Below, one piece after another: positions 17,587 to 26,174 of a stretch of 61,533 bases of DNA. The first letter of the stretch is position 1, and each line of letters opens with the position of its first letter. The stretch lies in assembly GCA_041583135.1 (NCBI GenBank), contig JBFHGJ010000024.1, positions 1-61,533 on the forward strand, written 5' to 3'. Position numbers and translations under genes: made by a program. The notes beneath the pieces are model-generated. The model made no database searches. It worked only from the letters and a program-made list of their open reading frames with translations, and was not told the DNA's origin. The DNA is from JABSOG01 sp041583135. Lineage in GTDB: Bacteria; Pseudomonadota; Gammaproteobacteria; Enterobacterales; Alteromonadaceae.

Positions 17587-19026
17587 TCACAGCCTATCCT
17601 TACACAACTGCCCTAACTGCTTAACTGCATTTTCAACCCCTTCATCCCAAACCACGCCAAAACTAATGCGCATATAGTTGTGGTGTTTACCTGAGGGCGA
17701 GAACATGGTGCCGGGGGTAAAGCTGGTGCCTTGTTCGATGGCGGCGTCAAATATCTCGGCGCTGTTGAATCTATCGGGTAGCCTGAGCCACAATACACTA
17801 CCGCCTTTGGGTGAGGAGACGCAGGTTTGCGCCGGAAAGTGTTCGGCCACTAAGGCTCTCATGCGTTCGCAGTTATAGGCGAGTTTTTTGCGTAACAGTT
17901 TTAGGTGCCTGTCATAATCACCGCTTTTGATAAATTCATTCATGGTCCATTGCTGCAACATGCCGGTAGAACAGGTGTGAGAACGTTTGATCCGCTTGGC
18001 CTTTTCTGCCCAAATGCCGGGTAACAACCAGCCTAGACGATAACCCGGCGCGGCGGTTTTTGAAAACGATGAACAGGTCATAACCATGCCTTTTTGGCTG
18101 TAATAGGCGGCGGCTCTTGGCTGTTTTTCACCAAAGTACAACTCGCCGTATACATCATCTTCAATCAGTGGGATGTTTCTATCCTCAAGCAGCTTTACCA
18201 TCGCCTGTTTACGCTCATCGGGCATCATCGACCCAAGCGGATTGTTGATTGAAGCAGCAAAAATACAGGCTTTTATCGGATGCTCCGCCAAGGCTTTTTC
18301 AAGGCCATCGAGAGACAAGCCATTTTCTGCGCAGGTGCAGATCTCAATGGCTTTCATGTTCATCGACTCAATCAACTCAAGCAAGCCAAAATAGGTGGGC
18401 GATTCAACGGCTATCACATCACCGGCTTTGGCGACACATTGCAGCGCCGTTGAAAGCGCCTCTTGCGCGCCATTGGTGATCACCAATGTTTGTGGGTCGG
18501 CATGTATGCCATGGTCTTGATATCGAAAGGCAATTTGCCGACGCAGATCGATATCGCCATTAACAGGCCCATAACTCACGGCTTTGTGCTGCACCTTTGA
18601 CAATACCCTTCGCATGGTTCTGGCCAAAGTTTTGTCCGGCGATTGTGCCATTACCGGGTTCGCAATACCCAGCGGTACTAAGCCCGGTTGATGCAGCGCA
18701 TCATAAACCCGTTCAATCAAGCTTCTGCAACGCACTTTTACCGGCTTTGCCACACGCCAGTTGTTGGTATGCGTATGAAGCGTTCTCGCGCTGGGCGCCT
18801 TGAGGTAATAGCCCGACTGTGGTCTTGCCGCAATGGCCCCTTGTCTTTCCAGTTCTAAGTAGGCTTGCTTTACGGTTGGCACGCTAACGTCGAGGTGTGA
18901 AGCCAACTTACGTAACGAGGGCAGTTTATCCCCCGGCCGTAAAGTGCCTGACTTTTGCATTTGCATCACCAGTTCGATCACTTGCTGATATAAAAAACCT
19001 TGGCTTTGACGTTCCACTTGAGACAT
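17587..19026 (-). CDS. MocR/GntR-type PLP-dependent transcription regulator
   Basis: A 479-residue protein of the MocR class. An N-terminal GntR winged helix-turn-helix (about 1-75; GDKLPSLRKLASHLDVSVPTVKQAYLELERQG, given here as its key parts KLPSLR and VPTVKQAY) is joined to a class I aminotransferase-like domain (about 115-470). The PLP-binding lysine stands in CSSFSKTAAPG. It is divergent from an EamA exporter, and the 106-base gap carries a pair of direct repeats, the usual MocR operator form. It probably regulates that exporter in response to an amino acid or vitamin B6 compound. Its 3' end is 19 bases from the convergent operon end and marks the right edge of the AT-rich island. Confidence 0.9.
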   Translation of the reverse strand: MSQVERQSQGFLYQQVIELVMQMQKSGTLRPGDKLPSLRKLASHLDVSVPTVKQAYLELERQGAIAARPQSGYYLKAPSARTLHTHTNNWRVAKPVKVRCRSLIERVYDALHQPGLVPLGIANPVMAQSPDKTLARTMRRVLSKVQHKAVSYGPVNGDIDLRRQIAFRYQDHGIHADPQTLVITNGAQEALSTALQCVAKAGDVIAVESPTYFGLLELIESMNMKAIEICTCAENGLSLDGLEKALAEHPIKACIFAASINNPLGSMMPDERKQAMVKLLEDRNIPLIEDDVYGELYFGEKQPRAAAYYSQKGMVMTCSSFSKTAAPGYRLGWLLPGIWAEKAKRIKRSHTCSTGMLQQWTMNEFIKSGDYDRHLKLLRKKLAYNCERMRALVAEHFPAQTCVSSPKGGSVLWLRLPDRFNSAEIFDAAIEQGTSFTPGTMFSPSGKHHNYMRISFGVVWDEGVENAVKQLGQLCKDRL

Positions 19027-19029
19027 AAA

Positions 19030-19066
19030 CTGTATAGGTTACATTTTTTAATTTCTGTATATGTTA
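19030..19066. promoter_or_regulatory. Direct repeats, candidate MocR operator
   Basis: CTGTATAGGTTA (19030-19041) and CTGTATATGTTA (19055-19066) match at 11 of 12 positions, 25 bases apart start to start, in the gap between the divergent mocR-type gene and the exporter gene. MocR regulators such as GabR and PdxR bind paired direct repeats. A perfect 12-base palindrome GAACAATTGTTC follows at 19093-19104. Confidence 0.6.
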
Positions 19067-19132
19067 TTAAATCATTAGCGCAGTAAAATGTCGAACAATT
19101 GTTCAACACATCGTTATAAAAGGAATACCACT

Positions 19133-20056
19133 ATGCAGGTCATTTTGTTGTATAGCGCTGCGGTGCTTATCTGGGGTACCACTTGGATCGCCATCAGCTT
19201 TCAATTGCATGATGTCGCCCCCGCAGTCTCTTTGGTCTATCGTTTCGGTTTGGCCTCGGTGTTGCTCTTTGCCATTTGTAAGGTGGCCGGATATAAACTG
19301 AAGTTTAACGCCAATGAGCACTTACGCCTGTTCGGTATTGGTTTGACGATGTTCAGTTTTAACTTTTATTTGCTCTATCAAGGCCAGCAGCATTTGAACT
19401 CAGCCCTTGCTGCCATTACTTTTGCCACCTTGGTGGTGATGAATATGCTCAATGCCCGCTGGATCTATAAAACTGCGATCACGTTTAAAGACTGGTTAGG
19501 CGCAGGCTTGGGGTTGGTGGGTATCTGTACGTTGTTTTGGCCGCAAATCGCCGGTGTTGATGTCGATATGCAAACCTTAGTCGCATTGGCATTGTGCTTG
19601 TGTGGTACTTTTATCGCCTCAATGAGCAATATGCTCTCTATCAGCAACCAGAAGAAACAAATGCCGGTATTGCCAAGCAATGCTTGGGCCATGGCCTATG
19701 GTACTTTAACAATGGTATCGATTGCACTGGTAAACGGTGATGAGTTTGTCACCGACTTACCGCTCGACTATTGGCTGGCAACCGGTTACTTGGCGCTGTT
19801 TGGCTCGGTGATCGTCTTTGCCTGTTACTTGTCGTTACTAAGTAAAATCGGCGCTTACAAGACCTCCTATATTACGGTCTTAACCCCCGCCATCGCGGTC
19901 GTCATTTCAAGTATCTTCGAGGACTTTAGCTGGACCAGCTATACCGTTTCAGGACTGCTGCTGATTTTACTCGGCAATGTGGTGTGCCTGACTAAACTCG
20001 ATAAATTATTTAGGCGCGCCAAAGCGCCTGAACTTCCACAAGCCGAAGCCCTTTAA
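19133..20056 (+). CDS. EamA/DMT family transporter
   Basis: A 307-residue membrane protein with about ten hydrophobic segments and the EamA signature near the N-terminus (YSAAVLIWGTTWIAI). The start at 19133 is selected by AAAGGA ten bases upstream and because the upstream in-frame ATG at 19088 lies inside the operator region. The DMT superfamily exports or imports small metabolites, often amino acids. Divergent transcription from a MocR regulator suggests an amino-acid-related or vitamin-related export role under its control (inference). Confidence 0.88.
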   Translation: MQVILLYSAAVLIWGTTWIAISFQLHDVAPAVSLVYRFGLASVLLFAICKVAGYKLKFNANEHLRLFGIGLTMFSFNFYLLYQGQQHLNSALAAITFATLVVMNMLNARWIYKTAITFKDWLGAGLGLVGICTLFWPQIAGVDVDMQTLVALALCLCGTFIASMSNMLSISNQKKQMPVLPSNAWAMAYGTLTMVSIALVNGDEFVTDLPLDYWLATGYLALFGSVIVFACYLSLLSKIGAYKTSYITVLTPAIAVVISSIFEDFSWTSYTVSGLLLILLGNVVCLTKLDKLFRRAKAPELPQAEAL

Positions 20057-20063
20057 TGTTTGT

Positions 20064-20093
20064 ATAGGCCAGTCAGCACATTGGCTGGCCTAT
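20064..20093 (+). terminator. Hairpin after the EamA gene
   Basis: ATAGGCCAG (20064-20072) and CTGGCCTAT (20085-20093) pair over 9 bases with a 12-base loop, 8 bases after the stop codon. There is no T-run, so it could be a weak terminator or a 3' end stabiliser. Confidence 0.5.
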
Positions 20094-20196
20094 CTCACCA
20101 TCGCTTTTTTCAATTACGTTTGAGCACTCTGTTCTGTTTAGGATGGCGGCGTTTACTGTTACACTGCGCAGCAAAGTCAACCTGTGGAACCCATCA

Positions 20197-21021
20197 ATGT
20201 TAGGAACCTTACAAAAACTCAAAGGGCAGTTGCCGCAAAACAGCAATGATCCAGTCAACTATCAGCTGCCGGTCGGTGAGCAATTGCTGGCATTAAACCC
20301 ACTTATCGGTCAGCCCATCAAATTCACCCATACCGGCAATATTTTCTGCTGCAACTGTGGCAAAAAAACCAAGAAAAGCTACTCTCAAGGCCATTGCTAT
20401 GTCTGTATGCAAAAACTGGCCAGCTGCGATATGTGTATTTTGAAGCCTGAAACCTGTCACTTTGAGCAAGGAACTTGCCGCGAGCCGGAGTGGGCAGAAA
20501 AAAACTGTCTGACCGACCACTTTGTCTATCTGTCAAACACCTCTGGGCTTAAAGTCGGCATTACCCGTCACTCTCAAGTGCCGACGCGTTGGATTGACCA
20601 AGGTGCAACTCAAGCGGTGCCAATCTTTCGCGTGTCAACGCGGTTGCAATCCGGTTTGGTTGAAACCGCGATGGCGGAGCTGATCGCCGATAAGACCAAT
20701 TGGCGAGCACTCCTTAAAGGCGATGCAACGCCGCTGGATTTAAAAGCGAAGGCGGCAGAGCTTATTCCACAAATCAGCCAAAGACTGGATGAGGTAAGAT
20801 TGAAGTTTGGCGAACAAGCCGTCACCGAGCTGGATGAGGCCGTCGTAGAGATACGCTACCCGGTGTTGCAATACCCGAGTAAAATTACCTCGTTCAACCT
20901 CGATAAAAACCCGGAAGTTTCAGGCGCTTTAATCGGCATTAAAGGTCAATACCTGATACTCGATACCGGCGTTATCAACATCCGCAAGTTCGGCTCTTAT
21001 GAAATCGAGGTGCAGAATTAG
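20197..21021 (+). CDS. DUF2797 family protein
   Basis: A 274-residue protein of the DUF2797 family, of unknown function. The N-terminal MLGTLQKLKGQL matches the usual family start, so 20197 is preferred over an in-frame ATG at 20143; neither has a strong Shine-Dalgarno. A cysteine-rich segment at about residues 50-105 contains CCNCGKK, CYVCMQK, CDMC and two later Cys, suggesting a zinc or iron-sulfur site. It is followed by VYLSNTSGLKVGITR, which recalls GIY-YIG-like beta strands. It stands alone between a plus-strand exporter and a convergent hydrolase gene. Confidence 0.85.
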   Translation: MLGTLQKLKGQLPQNSNDPVNYQLPVGEQLLALNPLIGQPIKFTHTGNIFCCNCGKKTKKSYSQGHCYVCMQKLASCDMCILKPETCHFEQGTCREPEWAEKNCLTDHFVYLSNTSGLKVGITRHSQVPTRWIDQGATQAVPIFRVSTRLQSGLVETAMAELIADKTNWRALLKGDATPLDLKAKAAELIPQISQRLDEVRLKFGEQAVTELDEAVVEIRYPVLQYPSKITSFNLDKNPEVSGALIGIKGQYLILDTGVINIRKFGSYEIEVQN

Positions 21022-21037
21022 TCTGCGAAGTGCTGCG

Positions 21038-22033
21038 CTATTTGCGCAGCTGCTCTAAAAAGGCGTGAAACTTGCCCACGGCTAAGGCGTTGATGGTGCT
21101 GAAATGAGATTCATCTTTGACCTCGAACAACTCAGCACCTTCAATGTGCTCAGCAGCATATCGGCCTTGGGCAAAATCGACAATCTCATCATCAACACTA
21201 TGTATCACCAAGGTCGGCAAGCGAATATCGAGCTGTGGCGTCGCGCTTAACCTAGCAAAATTAAAGTAGTCATTCTGTCTACCCAGCTCTCTGCGGCTAG
21301 GTGGCAACAAAGTCGAAGCGATCTGTTTAAGCCGGGTGAGGGTCAGTTCTATATTGGCCAGTTTGTCTGGCAACAACCCCTTAAAGATGAAATCCGGTGC
21401 CCACTGGTGCCCCTGCCATTGCAAATAGGCTTTAAAATCACGGCCAAAAAAGTCGCGCTCGACGTAAACCGCAGCCGGGTTAAATACTCTGGCGCTATTT
21501 TGATTGGCAAAATTGAATTTTTCATCGTGCTTGACCAAAGGTGAGAGCAACACCAACCCGTCAAGCTTTTGCGGATGATACTGTGCCATCGCCATGGCAG
21601 TCAAAGCGCCACCACCCCAGCCGAGCACGGTGATCTTATCGATTTTTAACTCATCCAATAACGCCGCCATGGCATCGGCACTTTGCCGTGGTGTTAAACC
21701 GCTATGGATGGGCGTGCGCAAATAACCGGGCCTTGAGGGTACAATCACATGGGTATCTTCATCCAACGCCAACCAATCGGCGAGGATTTCGCCAGCATCA
21801 TGGCCACCAGCGGTGCCATGGAGGATCATTAAATGGTTCTTCTCAGTGGCCACATTTCCAAGGCTTAAATACTCAACGGCTCCTTTGACGGTTTTAATCA
21901 CTTGTGATTGCTTGTCTAACTCGGCATTGAAGCTATCACGCCACCAGTTGTAATGGAGTATTACGCCGTTGACTGCCAAAGAGGCAAGGACCAGCAGGGA
22001 TATAGCGATGGATTTAACGGAAGGTTTGGCCAC
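21038..22033 (-). CDS. Alpha/beta hydrolase with nucleophile Ser replaced by Gly
   Basis: A 331-residue protein with one N-terminal membrane helix (about 7-26) and an alpha/beta hydrolase domain: oxyanion-hole segment LHGTAGGHD (71-79), nucleophile elbow, acid VDDE (Asp281/282) and His310 in KDESHF. The elbow reads GWGGG (138-142) instead of G-x-S-x-G, so the nucleophile position is Gly140. The codon is GGT, one base from the Ser codon AGT. The protein may be inactive as a classical hydrolase, or the base may be a recent mutation or sequencing error. It is probably anchored to the inner membrane facing the periplasm. Monocistronic. Confidence 0.8.
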   Translation of the reverse strand: MAKPSVKSIAISLLVLASLAVNGVILHYNWWRDSFNAELDKQSQVIKTVKGAVEYLSLGNVATEKNHLMILHGTAGGHDAGEILADWLALDEDTHVIVPSRPGYLRTPIHSGLTPRQSADAMAALLDELKIDKITVLGWGGGALTAMAMAQYHPQKLDGLVLLSPLVKHDEKFNFANQNSARVFNPAAVYVERDFFGRDFKAYLQWQGHQWAPDFIFKGLLPDKLANIELTLTRLKQIASTLLPPSRRELGRQNDYFNFARLSATPQLDIRLPTLVIHSVDDEIVDFAQGRYAAEHIEGAELFEVKDESHFSTINALAVGKFHAFLEQLRK

Positions 22034-22175
22034 TCAGTTCAATTTTCCTTGATACTACATGGCGATAGAAATTAAGCGATTGGGACTGTTAAGTAAAGGG
22101 CAAATATTGCCCCTTCCCCGGATAATTCCCAAGATTAATCGAATTATCAAATAATTACTTCAGCAATAGAGGTTT

Positions 22176-22529
22176 TTATTTGTCGGACCAAACGGCAAAC
22201 TCGTTACCATTAGGGTCGGCAAAATGAAAGCGACGCCCACCCGGAAAAGGAAAGGTATCTTTAATGATGCGGCCCCCGGCCTGCTCTATCTTTTGCTGGG
22301 TTTGTTCCAGTGTGTCACTATAAAACACAACCAGTACACTACCGGTGGCGGTAGAAGCATTCAGATCCGACAGGTAGAAGCCTCCGTCAATCGCAGCGTT
22401 GGTAATGGCACAATATTCAGGCCCATAATCTTCAAAGGTCCAATTGAAGACTTGAGCGAAAAAAGCTTTGGTTGCGGCGATATCTTTGGCCGGAAATTCA
22501 AGGTAATTGATCTGCTCGTGATTTGACAT
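22176..22529 (-). CDS. VOC family protein (glyoxalase-like)
   Basis: A 117-residue single-domain vicinal-oxygen-chelate protein. It begins with INYLEFPAKDIAATKAFFAQ and ends with FHFADPNGNEFAVWS, both typical of the family. The fold forms a beta-alpha-beta-beta-beta pair and dimers create the metal site. Members range from glyoxalases to dioxygenases and resistance proteins, and the actual substrate cannot be read here. It is divergent from the pssA gene. Confidence 0.88.
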   Translation of the reverse strand: MSNHEQINYLEFPAKDIAATKAFFAQVFNWTFEDYGPEYCAITNAAIDGGFYLSDLNASTATGSVLVVFYSDTLEQTQQKIEQAGGRIIKDTFPFPGGRRFHFADPNGNEFAVWSDK

Positions 22530-22651
22530 TACGCACCTCTATTGTTGTTAACGAGGCAAAAGGTAGCACAAATAATTGGACATAATCACCATTTAACAGT
22601 AATTTTAGCGCAAACAGGATTTAGCGTTTGACGAGGAAAAACCACTCACCA

Positions 22652-23998
22652 ATGCGATTTAGAAAAGACGAATTGTTTTTAGAAGGATTACCTAAGCTGG
22701 CTTTGGCCACGGGTGATTTTGACATTTTGCCTACTGCCAAAGCGTTTAAGCTCAAGTTGCTTGAGTTAATTGAAGCGGCACAACAGCGCATATATCTGTC
22801 CGCCTTGTATTTGCAGGACGACGAAGCCGGTCGTGAAGTTTTAGACGCCATCTTCAAAGCCAAGCAACAACGCCCGGCATTGGATGTGAAGATTTTTGTC
22901 GATTTTCACCGCGCCCAACGTGGCCTTATCGGCAAAGGCAAAAACGAGGGCAATGCCAAGTTTTACCGCCTGACACAAGAGAAATACCGTCACCCGATTG
23001 AGATTTACGGCGTGCCGGTCAAATCCCGCGAAGTGCTTGGAGTGTTGCATTTAAAAGGCTTTGTCTTTGACGATACGGTGCTTTTTAGTGGCGCCAGCAT
23101 CAACGACATCTACCTTCAGCAGCATGATCGCTATCGCTTTGACCGTTATCACGTCATCAGACATAAAGCACTGGCCAATACGATGGTTGAGTTTATGCAA
23201 ACCTACTTCGTTAATTCGGACGCGGTGCGCAGTCTCACCGATCCGGTGGTGGCACCTGCCAAGGAGCTGAAAAAGAGCGTCGCCCAACTCAAACGTAACC
23301 TCGCCATCGCCCGCTACCGTTTCGTCAATACCCCGGTGGCCCACAATGGTGTTGCCATCACGCCACTGGTTGGCCTTGGCTTTAGAGACAATGGCTTAAA
23401 CAAGACCATTCGCTCGATGATCCGCTCCTGCCAGCAATCGTTGGTGATGCTGACCCCTTATTTTAATTTGCCGTCGGTTCTGGCTCGCGATGTTCGCCGT
23501 CTGCTCAAACAAGGTCGTACCATTACCCTGGTGATTGGAGACAAGACGGCCAATGATTTTTACATACCACCAGATGAGCCCTTTAGCCGTATTGGTGGCT
23601 TGCCCTATATTTATGAGACTTACCTCAGACGCTTTATTCAAACCAATCAAAAGTTTGTCAACAGCGGCCTGCTCAATGTCCACCTTTGGACGCATGAGGA
23701 TAACAGCTTCCACCTCAAAGGCTTAAGCTGTGACGATAAATATCATTTGATCACCGGCAGTAATTTAAACCCAAGAGCGTGGCGCTTGGATCTGGAAAAC
23801 GGTCTGCTGGTTCATGACCAAAGACAAAACCTTAAACAGCCCTTTGCCGATGAGCTGGCTTCGATTCTAACCCACACCAAATGGGTGGAACATTACAAAG
23901 AGCTTGAAACCTTAAACGATTATCCGATGCCAGTGCGCAAGCTGCTAAGAACCATCAAAGGCACTAAGCTCGACTCGGTGATCAAAAATATCATTTAA
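22652..23998 (+). CDS. pssA: CDP-diacylglycerol-serine O-phosphatidyltransferase
   Basis: A 448-residue protein that follows E. coli PssA closely along its length (usual length 451). It makes phosphatidylserine from CDP-diacylglycerol and serine, the first step to phosphatidylethanolamine, at the membrane surface. Two phospholipase-D-type motifs are visible: VLHLKGFVFDD around 140 and FHLKGLSCDD around 360, followed by ITGSNLNPRAWRLDLENGLL. TPYFNLP and IVGDKTANDFYIP-like segments also match. The ATG at 22652 is chosen; an in-frame TTG at 22628 lies before the GAGGA motif. The stop overlaps the convergent YgjP-like gene by 4 bases. Confidence 0.96.
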   Translation: MRFRKDELFLEGLPKLALATGDFDILPTAKAFKLKLLELIEAAQQRIYLSALYLQDDEAGREVLDAIFKAKQQRPALDVKIFVDFHRAQRGLIGKGKNEGNAKFYRLTQEKYRHPIEIYGVPVKSREVLGVLHLKGFVFDDTVLFSGASINDIYLQQHDRYRFDRYHVIRHKALANTMVEFMQTYFVNSDAVRSLTDPVVAPAKELKKSVAQLKRNLAIARYRFVNTPVAHNGVAITPLVGLGFRDNGLNKTIRSMIRSCQQSLVMLTPYFNLPSVLARDVRRLLKQGRTITLVIGDKTANDFYIPPDEPFSRIGGLPYIYETYLRRFIQTNQKFVNSGLLNVHLWTHEDNSFHLKGLSCDDKYHLITGSNLNPRAWRLDLENGLLVHDQRQNLKQPFADELASILTHTKWVEHYKELETLNDYPMPVRKLLRTIKGTKLDSVIKNII

Positions 23999-24696
23999 AG
24001 CGTCAGCTGAGCGGCGTTGTCGGCAAGATATTGTTTGGCCGGTTTGATGTTGGGGTAATACGCTCTGACCAACGCCCAAAAGTGCTCAGAGTGGTTCATG
24101 TGCTGTAAATGTGCCAGCTCATGAACCACCACATAGTCAATCACCCAGCTTGGCGCCATCATCAACAGTAGATTAAAGCTGACCACCCCTTTAGCGCTAC
24201 AAGACCCCCAACGGCGCGTATAATTGCGTACCTTTACTTCTTTGGGCCACAGTCCCATTTGCCTGCTATAACATTCAATACGATCTGCAACAAACTGCTC
24301 AAGTTGCTGCTTATACCAATCATTGAGTTTCTTTTTGATATAGTCGGCCCGTGTGGCCGATTTCACTCGGCTGGGCACCACAACCACCAACCGATCACCG
24401 TCGATGGCAACCTCTGCTTTGCTGCCGCCGACAACATCCAGCTTTAGCTGTTGCCCGAGATAACCGAATACCTCACCGCTGACATAGCGTTTTTGCGCCA
24501 AAGCCTGTTCATCAAGCCATTGGCGTTGCTCGTTGAGTTTCTCGACGACCCACTGGGACTTACTGTTGACAAAGCGCTCGACTTGCCGTTGCGGCACAAA
24601 TACCGGGGCAAAGACCTTAACCTCACCTCGGCGTACCACAATCGATAAAGAGCGTCGCCTCAGTGAACGACTAAGTTGATATTCAAATGCTGACAT
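23995..24696 (-). CDS. YgjP-like zinc metallopeptidase domain protein
   Basis: A 233-residue cytoplasmic protein of the YgjP/DUF45 family (PF01863). The zinc motif HELAH stands in VVHELAHLQHMNHSEHFW near residue 192, with a further conserved His in HSEHFW. Upstream, RRWGSCSAKGVVSFNLLLM is the family's other hallmark. Its function is not firmly established; it is an M48-related fold. The gene is divergent from elaA with 61 bases between them. Confidence 0.9.
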   Translation of the reverse strand: MSAFEYQLSRSLRRRSLSIVVRRGEVKVFAPVFVPQRQVERFVNSKSQWVVEKLNEQRQWLDEQALAQKRYVSGEVFGYLGQQLKLDVVGGSKAEVAIDGDRLVVVVPSRVKSATRADYIKKKLNDWYKQQLEQFVADRIECYSRQMGLWPKEVKVRNYTRRWGSCSAKGVVSFNLLLMMAPSWVIDYVVVHELAHLQHMNHSEHFWALVRAYYPNIKPAKQYLADNAAQLTL

Positions 24697-24757
24697 GGCG
24701 GCTATTGTCCATTATGCTGAACAAAAATGCGAGTCAGCAATGTAAAGGAAATCATCA

Positions 24758-25219
24758 ATGCAGTGGTTTAGCCAAACTTTTAGTCAATTGGACACCCAAA
24801 CGCTTTATGCCATCTTACAACTGAGAGCCGAAGTGTTTGTGGTCGAACAAACTTGTTACTATCTAGATCTCGACGGCCTCGATTGCCTCAATGACACCAT
24901 TCATCTATATGCCAAACAAGATGGTAAAATCATCGCCTATGCACGTTGTATGGCGCCGGGTGTTTCCTACCCGCAAGACAGTGCTATCGGCCGCGTGGTT
25001 ACCTCAGAGCAAGCAAGGGGCAACGGCCTGGGTCATACACTGATTAAAAAGGCAGTTGAAGTCTGTGAAGCCTACTGGCCCAATCATACCATCCATATGT
25101 CGGCCCAAGAGCATCTACAAAACTACTACGCGCAGCATGGCTTTGTCAGCGTAGGTGAAGGATACCTAGAGGACGATATTCCTCACATTGGCATGATCAG
25201 GCAGGTGCAAAGTGCTTAG
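24758..25219 (+). CDS. elaA: GNAT family N-acetyltransferase ElaA
   Basis: A 153-residue GNAT protein matching E. coli ElaA. LYAILQLRAEVFVVEQTCYY is the conserved opening, IGRVVTSEQARGNGLGHTLI is the acetyl-CoA-binding R/Q-x-x-G-x-G loop, and AQEHLQNYYAQHGF precedes the conserved end EDDIPHIGMIR. The natural substrate of ElaA is not established. AAAGGAA lies 9 bases before the ATG. It overlaps the next gene by 8 bases and probably shares its transcript. Confidence 0.93.
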   Translation: MQWFSQTFSQLDTQTLYAILQLRAEVFVVEQTCYYLDLDGLDCLNDTIHLYAKQDGKIIAYARCMAPGVSYPQDSAIGRVVTSEQARGNGLGHTLIKKAVEVCEAYWPNHTIHMSAQEHLQNYYAQHGFVSVGEGYLEDDIPHIGMIRQVQSA

Positions 25220-26174
25220 TCATATTCTTCCGCCTAATCCGGCAGACAAAGACGCAATCGCCATTATCGACAGTGAGGACGAGCAGCATTTTAGCGCTGT
25301 TGTCGAACACCTATGCACCAAACACGATATTGCGTTTAGCCAGTTCAACAAATTGGCAGGCTGGGCCAATGTGCTGTTTGATATCGATGATAGCGTGATC
25401 CTCAAAATAGCGGCGCCCAACTGGGCGTTGCAATCAAAACGAGAAATTCAGGCGCTGCAACTACTGGCCGATAAAACTTTGCCAGTAGCCGTGCCTAAAC
25501 TGCTCTTTCATGGTGAGATAAACGGCTGGATATATTTCTTTTGCAACAAGCTCAAAGGAGACAACCTTCATGACCTTTGGCCGACAATCGATAAGCAAGG
25601 TCAGCTCAGCTTGATGGCTCAAGTCGGCCGCTTTGCCCGCGGCTTAAACGATATTGCCGTCACGGCAACAGGCCCACTTGCGGTCGATTGGCCTGAGTTT
25701 TTGAGCCATTACAGCGGCGTTGCCTATCAAAGACGTCGGCATCAAGGACTCACCGACCCACTCCTTGAAGATATCAATCCCTTTTTGAACAAGGTGGATT
25801 ATCAAGGCGAACGGCAACAGCCGATGTTGTTGCACTGCGACCTGCACGCAGGTAACTTGTTGGCTGAGCAAATCGACGGTCAATGGCAACTCACTGGCGT
25901 CATCGACTTTGGCGATAGTCTCATCAGCACAGACAGACAATATGAACTGATCTCAACCCCGATATTGATGGGGCTTGGCGATAAAACGCTCAATCAGGCA
26001 TTTTTTGACGGATATGGTTTTACCGTAACAAACCCTGTCCGTTTACAGCAGGAGCTGATGGTGTTGTCGCTTATCCGTCATAGCGGTGAAATGGGATATG
26101 TTCTCAACCAAGTCAAAGGCAGCGCCGAATTAACCGCATGGCAAAATGTCGCTATGCGTTTTTTTGCGCTTTAG
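25212..26174 (+). CDS. APH-family phosphotransferase
   Basis: A 320-residue small-molecule kinase-like protein (PF01636). It uses a GTG start that overlaps the end of elaA. Visible motifs are the ATP-binding beta strands with ILKIAAPNWA, the Brenner motif HCDLHAGNLL (about residue 214) and the metal-binding VIDFGDS (about 235). Similar proteins phosphorylate aminoglycosides, choline, homoserine or thiamine; the substrate is not evident. Coupling to elaA suggests a joint role, perhaps modification of amines (inference). The stop overlaps the convergent hybrid kinase by 4 bases. Confidence 0.85.
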   Translation: MLSHILPPNPADKDAIAIIDSEDEQHFSAVVEHLCTKHDIAFSQFNKLAGWANVLFDIDDSVILKIAAPNWALQSKREIQALQLLADKTLPVAVPKLLFHGEINGWIYFFCNKLKGDNLHDLWPTIDKQGQLSLMAQVGRFARGLNDIAVTATGPLAVDWPEFLSHYSGVAYQRRRHQGLTDPLLEDINPFLNKVDYQGERQQPMLLHCDLHAGNLLAEQIDGQWQLTGVIDFGDSLISTDRQYELISTPILMGLGDKTLNQAFFDGYGFTVTNPVRLQQELMVLSLIRHSGEMGYVLNQVKGSAELTAWQNVAMRFFAL

